Of a stretch of 64,000 nucleotides of DNA, positions 51,393 through 61,901 are shown piece by piece. Each line of letters opens with the position of its first letter. Position 1 is the stretch's first letter. Source of the DNA: Marivita sp041725935 (lineage in GTDB: Bacteria; Pseudomonadota; Alphaproteobacteria; Rhodobacterales; Rhodobacteraceae); NCBI GenBank assembly GCA_041725935.1, contig JBGRQD010000003.1, positions 248,001-312,000 of the forward strand, in the 5' to 3' direction. A program made the translations under genes and the position numbers. Below the pieces are notes generated by a model, which was given only the letters and a program-made list of their open reading frames with translations, searched no databases and was not told the origin of the DNA.

Positions 51393-52815
51393 TTATCCGT
51401 GTTTTGCGGCGACGGTTTTGACGGTCGAGAAGCCGTAGAGCGCCTCGAACCCTTTTTCGCGGCCATGGCCGGATTTGCCGACCCCGCCGAACGGCAGTTC
51501 GACACCGCCGCCCGCGCCGTAATTGTTGAGGAAAACCTGCCCGGTTTTCAGCGCCTTGGCCAGCCGCATCTGGCGCGCGCCATTGGCGGTCCAGACGCCG
51601 GCGACAAGGCCGTAGATCGTTCCGTTGGCGATCTGGATGGCCTCGTCTTCGGTGTCGAAGGGGATCAGCACCTGCACCGGGCCGAAAAGCTCGTCCTGCG
51701 CCAGTGCGTGATCCGGGGGCACAGGGCCGTAGAGGCGCGGTTGCACATAGGCGCCCCCTGGGGGCAGGTCGTCCGGCATCGGGGTTTCGGCAATGCAGGG
51801 CAGATCGTGGGCCGCTTGGAGCAGGCTTTCGAAGCGGGCCTTCTGTTTGACAGAGATCAGTGGACCGATATCTGGGTCGCTGCTGGCCGGTCCGATGGTC
51901 TTGGCGCGGTAGGCGTCGGCCATGCGGCGGGCGACCGTTTCGTAAACGCTTCGCTGGATCAAAATGCGTGAGGCAGCGGAGCAGGTCTGGCCCGCGTTCT
52001 GAAGGCCTGCATTGACAAGGAACGGCAGCGCGTCGTCCAGATCGGCATCGTCGAACACGATCTGTGGGGATTTGCCGCCAAGCTCGAGCGTGACGGGAAC
52101 CACGTTTTGCGCGGCAAGCGTCTGGATCGTCTTGCCGGTTTCGACGGAGCCAGTGAAGCTCAGGTGGTGCACACCGGGATGGCGGGCCAGCGCGGCACCC
52201 GCTTCGGACCCCAAGCCGGGGACCACGTTCAGCGCGCCGTCGGGAAAGCCCGCCGCGTTGGCCAGATGCGCGAACATCAGCGCGGTGAGACAGGCATCTT
52301 CGGCGGGTTTCAGAACGCAGGCATTGCCCATGCCAAGCGCTGCCCCGACCGAGCGGCCGATGATCTGCATCGGATAGTTCCAGGGCACGATATGGCCTGT
52401 CACGCCATGCGGTTCGCGCAGGGTGTAGACGGTGTAGCCGTCGAGATAGGGGATGGTTTGCCCATACACCTTGTCCGCAGCACCGCCGTAGAATTCGCAG
52501 TAGCGCGCAAGGGCGATGGCATCGGCACGGGCCTGGGTGACCGGTTTGCCCACGTCCAGCGTTTCGAGTGTCGTGAGCAGGTCGGTATGGTCCAGCACAA
52601 GCTGGCCGAGCCGGGTGAGGCAGCGGCCGCGCTCCAGCGCGCTCATCTTGCCCCAAGGACCGTCAAGCGCGGTCTGGGCGGCGGTGACGGCTGCATCGAC
52701 ATCCGTATCCGTGCTGCGGGCGATCTGGCACAGGGTGCTGCCATCAGAGGGGTTGATGAGGGGCAGCGTGTCAGACGTATCGCGCCACGTGCCGCCGATC
52801 AGGATATGGCTGGGA

Positions 52816-52838
<23 letters not shown>
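51393..52838 (-). CDS. Aldehyde dehydrogenase family protein
   Basis: A 481-residue cytoplasmic NAD(P)+-dependent enzyme. The catalytic Cys is in NAGQTCSAASRI and the general-base Glu in LELGGKSPQIVF; the NAD loop FTGSVETGKTIQ is present. ATG 52838 has GGAGG six bases upstream and overlaps the 3' end of the ABC ATPase gene by 23 bases. Betaine/gamma-glutamyl-aldehyde-type substrates are typical of close families, but the exact substrate is not evident. Confidence 0.94.
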
Positions 52839-54428
<1,590 letters not shown>

Positions 54429-54432
<4 letters not shown>

Positions 54433-55244
54433 GCACGCACCACCTTGAGGCGCGGATCAAGCGCGTCTCGCAGCCCGTCGCCCAACAGGTTCAGGCCCAG
54501 AACCATCGCCACGATGGTCAGACCGGGGATCAGCGCCACATGCGGGGCGAGCGCCACCATGGTCTGTGCATCGGCCAACATGCGCCCCCAGCTCGGGATC
54601 GGGGGCTGTGCGCCAAGGCCAACATAGCTCAGCCCCGCTTCGGCAAGGATGCCAAGGCTGAACTGGATGGTGCCCTGCACAATCAGCAGGTTGGCGACAT
54701 TGGGCAGGATATGCTCGACGCTGATGCGGGTGCGAGTCTTGCCCGCCACCTGCGCCGCCATGATGAACTCGCGCTTCCACAGGCTGAGCGCTGCACCGCG
54801 TGTGATGCGGGCGAAAACGGGGATATTGAAGATGCCGATGGCGATGATGGCATTGGTGGCCGAGGGGCCGAAGACGGCGGTGATGAGGATGGCGATGACC
54901 AGTGACGGGAAGGCGAAGATCAGGTCGTTCATGCGCATGATCACCTCGTCCAGCATTCCTCCGCGTCGCGCGGCTGCGGCAAGGCCCAGAGGCACGCCAA
55001 GGCCCATTCCGATACCCACCGCCACCAATGCCACGGCAATCGAGGTGCGCGCACCAACCATGAGCATCGACAGGATGTCGCGCCCGAAATGGTCGGTGCC
55101 AAGCAGGTTGTCGGCGCTTGGCGGTTTCAGGCGACCCGCGATGTTCATCGCCTCGACGCTGTCGGGCGTCCAGACGAAGGACAGAAGCGCCGCGATAACG
55201 AAGACGCTGGTCAGCAACCCGCCAAGGACAAGGTTGCGGCTCAT
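54429..55244 (-). CDS. ABC transporter permease (DppC type)
   Basis: A 271-residue inner-membrane protein with about six helices and the EAA-like loop (EFIMAAQVAGKTRTRISVEH). A conserved GTDHFGRDILS segment near residue 50 is typical of DppC/OppC. It pairs with the DppB-type permease, with which it overlaps by 4 bases, in a peptide- or nickel-class importer. Confidence 0.94.
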
Positions 55245-56188
55245 GTGCGGGTTCTCAGCCGGGGGTCAACGGCGGCATAGGCCAGATCGACAAGGAAATT
55301 CACCATGATCACCGCAAAGACCAACAGCATCACCACGGATTCCACCACGATCAGGTCGCGCTGGGTGATGGCCTGAAAGATCAACCGCCCGAGACCGGGC
55401 AGAAAGAACACTTGCTCAATGATGATGGCCCCTGCCAGCAGGAAGGCGAATTGCAGCCCGATGATGGTCAGCACCGGGATCAGCGCATTGCGCAGCCCGT
55501 GCCGCCAAAGAGCCTGCCGCGCCGTGAGCCCCTTGGCGCGCGCGGTGCGCATGAAATCCTCGCCCAGAATGTCGAGCAGGGAAGACCGCATCACACGGGT
55601 CAGGATCGCCGCTTGTGGCAGGGCCAAGGCGATTGCAGGCAGGGTCAGTGCCTTCATCCCGGCCCAGAAACCGGCATCCCAACCGGGAAAGCCGCCCGCG
55701 TTGAACCAGCGCAGATTGATGGCAAAGATCAGGACCAGCATCATGGCGAACCAGAAATTCGGGATCGCAACGCCAAGCTGTGTCGCCCCCGTCACCGCCA
55801 GATCACCCGGAGCGCCCCGTCGTGCGGCAGCGAAGATGCCCGCCGGGAAGGCGATCAGCGTCGACAGCGTCAGCGCAAACAGCGCCAGCGGCAGCGACAC
55901 CCACATTCGGTCGGCGATCATCTGCGAGACCGGCGTGCGATAAGTGTATGAGGTCCCGAAATCGCCGGTCAGCATTCCGCCGACCCAACTCAGATAGCGT
56001 TCGACTTTGGACTGATCGAGGCCGAGTTCCGCACGCAGCGCCGCAACCGTGTCGGGCTGCGCGTTGAGGCCCAGCATGAAGCTTGCCGGATCGCCGGGGG
56101 CCACTTCGACAACGACAAAAATGACCACCGAGGCCACGATCAGGCTGATGGCAAGGGAGACCAGTCGTTTGACGATATAGCCCAGCAT
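55241..56188 (-). CDS. ABC transporter permease (DppB type)
   Basis: A 315-residue inner-membrane protein. MLGYIVKRLVSLAISLIVAS and the early GDPASFMLG match the DppB/OppB N-terminus, and the EAA loop region (DFMRTARAKGLTARQALWRH) is clear. ATG 56188 is preferred over an in-frame TTG at 56230 that lies within the upstream terminator zone, although neither has a clear ribosome site. It is first in the operon; no binding-protein gene accompanies it. Confidence 0.93.
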   Translation of the reverse strand: MLGYIVKRLVSLAISLIVASVVIFVVVEVAPGDPASFMLGLNAQPDTVAALRAELGLDQSKVERYLSWVGGMLTGDFGTSYTYRTPVSQMIADRMWVSLPLALFALTLSTLIAFPAGIFAAARRGAPGDLAVTGATQLGVAIPNFWFAMMLVLIFAINLRWFNAGGFPGWDAGFWAGMKALTLPAIALALPQAAILTRVMRSSLLDILGEDFMRTARAKGLTARQALWRHGLRNALIPVLTIIGLQFAFLLAGAIIIEQVFFLPGLGRLIFQAITQRDLIVVESVVMLLVFAVIMVNFLVDLAYAAVDPRLRTRT

Positions 56189-56227
56189 TGCGCGCAGGTT
56201 AGGCCAAGCGCGGTCCAATGGGAACGG

Positions 56228-56255
56228 CAAAGAAAAGGGCCCACGGAAGGGCCCT
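56228..56255 (-). terminator. Rho-independent terminator of phhB
   Basis: Stem AGGGCCC (56236-56242) and its complement (56249-56255) with a 6-base loop, followed on the - strand by TTTTCTTTG. It separates the phhB transcript from the ABC operon. Confidence 0.88.
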
Positions 56256-56278
56256 CACTGCGCCAGATCAGCGCGTGA

Positions 56279-56569
56279 TCAAAGCGCGTCAAGCTTGCGC
56301 GCGAGTTTTGCATCGAGCGAAGACAGACCGTCGACGTCATGCGTCGTCAACGTAACTTCGACGCTGTTATAGACGTTGGACCATTCCGGGTGATGGTTCC
56401 ATTTTTCCGCCCACATCGCGGCGCGGGTCATCCAAGCGAACGCCTCGGTGAAATCCTCGAACTTGTATGTTTTCGATATCGCATCGCGCTCTTCGAGAAG
56501 CGTCCATCCGGCCTCCAGCAGCGGGTCCAGAACGGTCTTGCGGGCTGTGTCGGATAGCTTTTCGGTCAT
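56279..56569 (-). CDS. phhB: Pterin-4a-carbinolamine dehydratase PhhB
   Basis: A 96-residue cytoplasmic enzyme recycling the 4a-hydroxy pterin cofactor. The motif KWNHHPEWSNVYN contains the catalytic histidines, and LTTHDVDGLS completes the family pattern. Phenylalanine hydroxylase is not in the window, so its partner is elsewhere or it has another pterin role. It overlaps the DUF482 gene stop by 4 bases and ends at a terminator. Confidence 0.94.
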   Translation of the reverse strand: MTEKLSDTARKTVLDPLLEAGWTLLEERDAISKTYKFEDFTEAFAWMTRAAMWAEKWNHHPEWSNVYNSVEVTLTTHDVDGLSSLDAKLARKLDAL

Positions 56570-57765
56570 TGTTCGTCCTCCGTGGTGACTTTGCGGAAGG
56601 GGCCGTAGCTGGTGAGGACTTCGATGTCCTGATCCACGGCCTCTGCCTCTGCCTCAAGATAACGCGCGATGGCCTCGGTGAAACCGGGGTCGCGGATCCA
56701 GTGCAGCGAATGGGTGTAAACCGGCAGATATCCGCGGGCCAGTTTGTGTTCCCCCTGTGCGCCTGCCTCCACGCGCGAAAGGCCATGCGCAATCGCGTAA
56801 TCCATGGCTTGATAGTAGCACAGTTCGAAATGCAGGCAGGGATGGTCTTCGGTGCAGCCCCAGTAACGGCCATAGAGCGTGTCGCGCCCGATCACGTTCA
56901 GCGCCCCGGCGACCCATGCGCCATCGCGTTCGGCCAGCACCAGCAGGATGTCGTCGCGCAGCCGCTCCTGCGCGATGTCGAAGAACTTGCGCGTGAGATA
57001 GGGCGTGCCCCATTTGCGCGCGCCGGTGTCCTGGTAGAACTCCCAGAACGCATCCCAGTGGTCGGGCTTGATCTGGTCTCCGGTGAAATGATGGATGGTG
57101 CCGCCGAAGGACTGAGCGCGTTCGCGTTCCTTGCGGATGGTCTTGCGCTTGCGGGAACTCAGGTCGCCAAGGAAGCCATCGAAATCCGCGTAGCCCCGGT
57201 TATCCCAATGGTATTGCTGGGTGCGCCGCCGCAGGAGGCCGACCTGTTCACCGGCAATCGCCTCGGCTTCGGTGCAGAAGGTGATGTGCAGCGAGGACAA
57301 CTGGTTCTCGGAAGCCACCTGAACAGCGCCCTGCACCAGTGCGCTGATGCCTTCGACCTCGAACCCCGGACGGGTCAGAAACCGGCGTCCGGTGGCGGGC
57401 GTGAAGGGTACGGCAATCTGCAATTTGGGATAGTAGCGCCCACCCGCGCGTTCCCAGGCATGGGCCCAGTTGTGGTCGAAGATGTATTCGCCCTGGCTGT
57501 GGCTTTTGGCGTAAAGTGGTGCACAGGCGATGATCTGGCCGTCCATTTCGGCGGTCATGTAACGCGGGTCCCAGCCGGTGCCTGCGCCGACGGAGCGACT
57601 GTCCTCAAAGGCCTTGAGGAACCTGTAGGTGGTGAAGGGGTCATGGGGCCGCCCGCCATCCGCAACCTCTGGGCAGGCGCAGGCGTCCCACGTCTCTGGC
57701 GCGATCTGCGACAGGGAGCCGTGCATGGAGATGGCGATTGTGGGCGCGTCGGTTGGGTCGGACAT
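56566..57765 (-). CDS. DUF482 / GNAT-fold family protein
   Basis: A 399-residue cytoplasmic protein of the COG3146 group. Clear family blocks are the SRKRKTIRKERERAQ basic segment, FYQDTGARKWGTPYLTRKFF and GRYWGCTEDHPCLHFELCYY, then GAQGEHKLARGYLP. The fold is related to GNAT/FemABX acyltransferases; the substrate is unknown. It overlaps phhB by 4 bases and is likely co-transcribed with it. Confidence 0.9.
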   Translation of the reverse strand: MSDPTDAPTIAISMHGSLSQIAPETWDACACPEVADGGRPHDPFTTYRFLKAFEDSRSVGAGTGWDPRYMTAEMDGQIIACAPLYAKSHSQGEYIFDHNWAHAWERAGGRYYPKLQIAVPFTPATGRRFLTRPGFEVEGISALVQGAVQVASENQLSSLHITFCTEAEAIAGEQVGLLRRRTQQYHWDNRGYADFDGFLGDLSSRKRKTIRKERERAQSFGGTIHHFTGDQIKPDHWDAFWEFYQDTGARKWGTPYLTRKFFDIAQERLRDDILLVLAERDGAWVAGALNVIGRDTLYGRYWGCTEDHPCLHFELCYYQAMDYAIAHGLSRVEAGAQGEHKLARGYLPVYTHSLHWIRDPGFTEAIARYLEAEAEAVDQDIEVLTSYGPFRKVTTEDEQ

Positions 57766-57813
57766 GTCCGTTCCTTGTTTACGCAGGTTTACTTGGTTTG
57801 CTTTAGCCGAGGA

Positions 57814-58569
57814 TCAAGCCGCGTAATTTTCGAAGGTGATGTTATCGGCGATGCGGCGCGCCTGCTGTTCCTGCTCCGGGCTGCGAATGGTCCAGCAGAG
57901 AATCGGAACGCCACGGGACTTGAGTTGCTCGACCCGCGCTGAGTCCAGATTGGTGTGATCATGGCTGAGGAAATCCGCGCCGACCCGGTCGAAATCGGGG
58001 ATCGTCGCCAATTCTGCGCGCCGGTCCACGGACACATGCGGTTCGTCGATCTTGCGCCACGCACACCCGATCAGACCGCGTGGTGTGTCCGGAGACAGCT
58101 CTGCCACCTTGGCGACCATATGCGGATTGAACGACATCAGCGCGACAGGGCCAGCGTAGTCGTCAAGCGCGCGCAGCGTTGCCGTTTCCAGCGCGCCATC
58201 GGTTTCGCCCATCGCGCCATGCTGGTCCTTGAGTTCGATCAGCAGCGGCACGGCCCCGTTCACCTGTTGCAGAACGGTGGAAAGGGTGGCGATCCGGTCA
58301 GACCCGCCCTTGAGCACCATCGTTTCCAGTTCTGCGCAATCGCGGGCGCGGACAGGGCCGGTTTCGGATGTCAGCCGGTCCAGCGTGTCATCGTGAAACA
58401 CCATCGCCACGCCATCGCGGGACAATTGCAGGTCCAGTTCGATCGGATAGTGCGCTGCAACTGCTGCGGCAAAGGCCGAAAGGCTGTTTTCGACAACCCC
58501 TTCGGCCTTATTGTGATACCCGCGATGCGCAATCGGGCGCGTCAGGAAACCGGACGGCAACCGTGTCAT
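57814..58569 (-). CDS. Glycerophosphodiester phosphodiesterase family protein
   Basis: A 251-residue TIM-barrel phosphodiesterase. RPIAHRGYHNKAEGVVENSL is the catalytic start region, ELDLQLSRDG and VFHDDTLDR hold the metal and acid-base residues, and LLIELKDQ follows. No signal peptide, so it probably acts in the cytoplasm on glycerophosphodiesters. It overlaps the RidA gene by 4 bases (ATGA). Confidence 0.93.
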   Translation of the reverse strand: MTRLPSGFLTRPIAHRGYHNKAEGVVENSLSAFAAAVAAHYPIELDLQLSRDGVAMVFHDDTLDRLTSETGPVRARDCAELETMVLKGGSDRIATLSTVLQQVNGAVPLLIELKDQHGAMGETDGALETATLRALDDYAGPVALMSFNPHMVAKVAELSPDTPRGLIGCAWRKIDEPHVSVDRRAELATIPDFDRVGADFLSHDHTNLDSARVEQLKSRGVPILCWTIRSPEQEQQARRIADNITFENYAA

Positions 58570-59027
58570 AGAAGTTCGAAGATCCCTTCGACCTCGACCG
58601 CGACGCCGAACGGCAGGGATGCGGCGGACACGGCCGAGCGTGCATGTCGCCCGTTTTCGCCCAGCACGTTGACCATCAGGTCCGACGCGCCGTTCACAAC
58701 CTTGGGCTGGTCGCCGAAATCAGCGGTGGAGTTCACAAAGCCCACCAGCTTGACCACGCGCACCCGGCTCAGATCGCCACCCGCCGCCTTGCGCGCTTGG
58801 GACAGAAGCGCAAGGGCGCAGTACTTTGCGGCTTCGGCACCGGCCTCTGCGTCCAGATCATCGCCCAGCTTGCCCTTGATCAGCCCGTCGGGACCGGTCG
58901 GCAACTGGCCCGAGACATAGATCTGCGCGCCGGTCTGCACGAAAGGCACGTAATTTGCGGCCGGTGCAGGCGCATCTGGCAAGGTCAGGCCAAGCTCTGC
59001 AAGGCGGGCTTCGATGGCGTTGGTCAT
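58566..59027 (-). CDS. RidA family protein
   Basis: A 153-residue cytoplasmic protein of the RidA/YjgF/UK114 superfamily, with YVPFVQTGAQIYVSGQLPTG at the N-terminal face and VVKLVGFVNSTADFGDQPKV in the middle. The canonical catalytic Arg of RidA is replaced around SAVSAASLPFGVAVEVEG, where the archetype has an Arg near RxxVGVxxLP, so imine deaminase activity is uncertain. ATG 59027 has GGGGAG upstream. It is coupled to the GDPD gene. Confidence 0.9.
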   Translation of the reverse strand: MTNAIEARLAELGLTLPDAPAPAANYVPFVQTGAQIYVSGQLPTGPDGLIKGKLGDDLDAEAGAEAAKYCALALLSQARKAAGGDLSRVRVVKLVGFVNSTADFGDQPKVVNGASDLMVNVLGENGRHARSAVSAASLPFGVAVEVEGIFELL

Positions 59028-59108
59028 GGTGTCTCCCCTGTTCAATTAGCGGGACGCTATTGCGCGCGGAGTGAAATGGGAAGGGAAAAGAGGCGGCGTT
59101 TGCGCGCG

Positions 59109-59135
59109 AAAAACCCCGGTCAGTTCTGACCGAGG
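59109..59135 (-). terminator. Terminator overlapping the PBP stop codon
   Basis: Inverted arms CGGTCAG/CTGACCG (59117-59123, 59126-59132) extend to 10 pairs with one G-U and are followed on the - strand by GGGTTTTTCG. The left arm includes the PBP stop at 59120-59122. Confidence 0.85.
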
Positions 59136-61276
59136 ATGTCGCGCAAAAGCTGGTTCAGGGCGTTCTCGAGCGCGTTGCCGCCCTGCGAGTCCGGTTGAGC
59201 CGGTTGCTGCTGCTGGGGCTGTGGTTGCGCGACCTGTCGCGGCGGCGTGGGTTCGATCATCGGCAAGGGGCGCACCGGCAGTCCTTGGTGAATGCGCAGC
59301 ATTGCTTCGTGCCAGATCTCTGCTGGCAGGCCGCTTCCGGTGACGCCCGCCAGCGGCGTGTTGTCGTCATAGCCCATCCAGACGCCCGTGACGTAATCCG
59401 CCGTAAACCCGATGAACCACGCATCCCGCGCCTCTTGCGAGGTTCCGGTCTTGCCCGCGACCTGACGATCCGGCAGTTTCGCCCGCCCCCCGGTGCCTTG
59501 GGTCACGACCTTTTCCATCATCCAGATCAGCTGGCGCGCCGCCTCCTCGTTGATGACCCGTTCCCCGATGCCGCCGCCCGCGCCCATCATCGCCTGGTCT
59601 TCCCCGACCAGCCGCAATTCGCGCAGGCCGTAGGGCGTGACCGAAGATCCACCGTTCAGGATGCCCGCATAGGCGCCGGTCATCTCCAGCAGCGACGCCT
59701 CGGACGCGCCAAGGGCAAGTGCGGGTGTGTCGGTCAGGGAGCTTTGGATGCCGAAATCCTCGGAGACCTTGCGCACGAGATCGCGCCCAACAGACTCCGA
59801 CACCTTTACCGCGGGGATGTTGAGGCTTTTGGCCAGCGCATCGACCAGCGTGACCGATCCGGAATAGTCGTTGGAATAGTTCTCGGGGCACCAGCGGCCT
59901 GACCCTGCGATGTTCATGCAGAACGGTTCATCCTCCACCCGGTCATAGGGGCTGTAGCCCAGTTCAAGTGCCGTGGCGTAGACGAAGGGTTTGAAGGCCG
60001 ATCCGGTCTGACGCTTGGCCTGTGACGCGCGGTTGAATTCACCCGAGAGCCCGCCCACCATCCCGCGCACTGCGCCATCGGCGGACATGACCACTATCGC
60101 CGCCTGCGCCTCGGAGCCTTCGCGGACCTTGTTCGCAAAGATGGTCTTGATGGCGTCTTCGGCTGCTTTCTGGATGCGCTGGTCCAGCGTGGTCGAGATG
60201 ATCACGTCTTCGGTGGTGTCGCGGGTAAAATAGTCGGGGCCGGATTGCATCACCCAATCGGCAAACCACCGACCTCGCTGGGTGTTGGCCTTTTCGGACA
60301 GAGTGGCGGGGTTGGCCTGTGCGGCGCGGGTTTCTGCGTCGGTCAGGTAGCCCTGTTCGTTCATCAGGCGCAGCACGGTGGCGGCGCGGGCCTGTGACCG
60401 TTCGATGTTCGAGGTTGGTGCAAGGCGTGACGGTGCTGTCAGAAGCCCGGCGATCATCGCGCTTTCCTGTGGTGTCAGGGCAGAGGCCGGTTTCGAGAAA
60501 TACCGTTCCGCGGCTGCTGCAGCGCCAAACGCACCGCCGCCCATGTAGGCGCGGTTCAGGTAGATCGAGAGGATCTCGTCCTTGGAGTATTTGATCTCCA
60601 TGGCGATCGCATAGACCGCCTCTTTGGCCTTTCGGTAGACCGACCCGCGACGGCAATCGGCGACATATTCCGCCTCGGTCTTCCAGTCGCTCGGCTCGTA
60701 GGTCACGCCAAGGCACAGCAGTTTTGCTGTCTGCTGCGTGATTGTCGATCCGCCATGCCCGGACAAGGGCCCGCGCCCTTCGGACAGGTTGATCCTGATG
60801 GCAGACGCAACGCCGCGCGGGGAAATACCGAGATGCCTGTAGAACCGTTGGTCTTCCGTGGCGATCACCGCGTTTTTGAGATGCGGCGACACCGTCTCCG
60901 CCGTTACCGCTCCACCGAACTGGTCTCCGCGCCAGGCAAAGGCAACGCCGTCCCGGTCCAGAAGCTGCACCGACCCGCGCGCGCGCCCGTCCAGCACCTC
61001 GGACACCTCGGGCAGGGTCGAGTATTCGTAGCCGACAAAGGCCGCGAGGATCAGGCCCGCAACGATCCCGGCGCGGATGAACAGGCGCAGGAAGAACCTG
61101 AAGACCCAGCCGATGATGCCGGTGAAGAAACCTATGATCCCGCCGCGCTTTGCCGTGGCGCGCCGCGTCTTGCGCTTGGCGGGCGCCGGTTTGCGTGGCT
61201 TGGATGCCTGGGTCTTTGTCTTGGGATATCGTCGGTCCGCAACCAGACGGTTTTTCCCGCGTCGTGAATCAGTCAT
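59120..61276 (-). CDS. Class A penicillin-binding protein (PBP1A-like)
   Basis: A 718-residue bifunctional murein synthase. A basic N-terminal ~45 residues is followed by a membrane anchor at ~47-82. The glycosyltransferase domain has ATEDQRFYRHLGIS and GGSTITQQTAKLL. The transpeptidase domain has the SxxK box in RQTGSAFKPF, the SLN box in KSLNIPAVK and KTGTS. A Gln/Pro-rich tail (~675-695) precedes a short helix. It synthesises peptidoglycan at the inner membrane. It ends at the terminator above. Confidence 0.96.
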   Translation of the reverse strand: MTDSRRGKNRLVADRRYPKTKTQASKPRKPAPAKRKTRRATAKRGGIIGFFTGIIGWVFRFFLRLFIRAGIVAGLILAAFVGYEYSTLPEVSEVLDGRARGSVQLLDRDGVAFAWRGDQFGGAVTAETVSPHLKNAVIATEDQRFYRHLGISPRGVASAIRINLSEGRGPLSGHGGSTITQQTAKLLCLGVTYEPSDWKTEAEYVADCRRGSVYRKAKEAVYAIAMEIKYSKDEILSIYLNRAYMGGGAFGAAAAAERYFSKPASALTPQESAMIAGLLTAPSRLAPTSNIERSQARAATVLRLMNEQGYLTDAETRAAQANPATLSEKANTQRGRWFADWVMQSGPDYFTRDTTEDVIISTTLDQRIQKAAEDAIKTIFANKVREGSEAQAAIVVMSADGAVRGMVGGLSGEFNRASQAKRQTGSAFKPFVYATALELGYSPYDRVEDEPFCMNIAGSGRWCPENYSNDYSGSVTLVDALAKSLNIPAVKVSESVGRDLVRKVSEDFGIQSSLTDTPALALGASEASLLEMTGAYAGILNGGSSVTPYGLRELRLVGEDQAMMGAGGGIGERVINEEAARQLIWMMEKVVTQGTGGRAKLPDRQVAGKTGTSQEARDAWFIGFTADYVTGVWMGYDDNTPLAGVTGSGLPAEIWHEAMLRIHQGLPVRPLPMIEPTPPRQVAQPQPQQQQPAQPDSQGGNALENALNQLLRDILGQN

Positions 61277-61370
61277 GGCGCCCGCCTGTAATGCTGCTCT
61301 TTTTTATCAATTTAATGACTTTTACCGTCGATGTGGACCGCTCAAGAAGACGTTACCTTGTTTTTTAATC

Positions 61371-61415
61371 GCACAAAAAAGCATCAAACTTATAATATTG
61401 TGCAAAATTTGTGCA
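61371..61415. promoter_or_regulatory. TTGTGCA repeats upstream of glnK
   Basis: Two TTGTGCA direct repeats (61398-61404 and 61409-61415) are 11 bases apart, about one helical turn, with an inverted GCACAA at 61371-61376. The surrounding ~150 bases are clearly AT-richer than the rest. The GCACnnGTGC flavour recalls NtrC sites, but the symmetry is imperfect and no -24/-12 promoter is visible. Confidence 0.4.
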
Positions 61416-61526
61416 TTTTAACGGTGCGCGATCTGATCCTCCCGGTCCCAGACCTTCCCTTACCCTCCTTTGTGCCTCTTTTCTGCGCTTGCAAACAAGA
61501 TCGACCTGCAAGGGAAAGGGACCGAG

Positions 61527-61865
61527 GTGAAGTTCATCATAGCGACGATCAAGCCGTTCAAGCTTGAAGAAGTCCGCGAGGCGCTCACAGACATTGGCGT
61601 CCGCGGCATGATGGTAACCGAGATCAAGGGGTTCGGCTCACAGTCGGGCCATACCGAGATTTACCGTGGCGCGGAATATGCCGTGAACTTCGTGCCGAAA
61701 ATCAAACTCGAAATCGTGGTCGCCGCCGACATGGCAGATCAGGTGATCGAAACCATCACCAAGACAGCCCGGACCGGCAAGATCGGCGACGGCAAGATTT
61801 TCGTACTCGATGCGCAGCAGGCGATCCGCGTGCGCACAGGCGAAACCAATGGGGATGCGCTCTGA
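61527..61865 (+). CDS. glnK: Nitrogen regulatory protein PII (GlnK)
   Basis: Exactly 112 residues from the GTG at 61527, the standard PII length. The T-loop Tyr51, site of uridylylation, is in GHTEIYRGAEY; the C-terminal signature GKIGDGKIFVLDAQQAIRVR is intact. It senses 2-oxoglutarate and ATP/ADP and gates AmtB. An in-frame ATG 57 bases upstream would add an atypical extension. The adjacent amtB supports GlnK rather than GlnB. Confidence 0.96.
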   Translation: MKFIIATIKPFKLEEVREALTDIGVRGMMVTEIKGFGSQSGHTEIYRGAEYAVNFVPKIKLEIVVAADMADQVIETITKTARTGKIGDGKIFVLDAQQAIRVRTGETNGDAL

Positions 61866-61901
61866 ACCGGCGCTGTGACAGAGATTAGGGGACACATACA
61901 G

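Noticed and set aside
51127..52656. A 509-codon frame within the SDR and aldehyde dehydrogenase genes
   Set aside because: It is a second frame on the same strand, very Arg-rich, overlapping two clear enzymes.
61471..61492. Possible sigma-54 promoter ahead of glnK (TGTGCC ... CTTGCA)
   Set aside because: The GG element is not at the required distance from the GC element; TT is found there instead.
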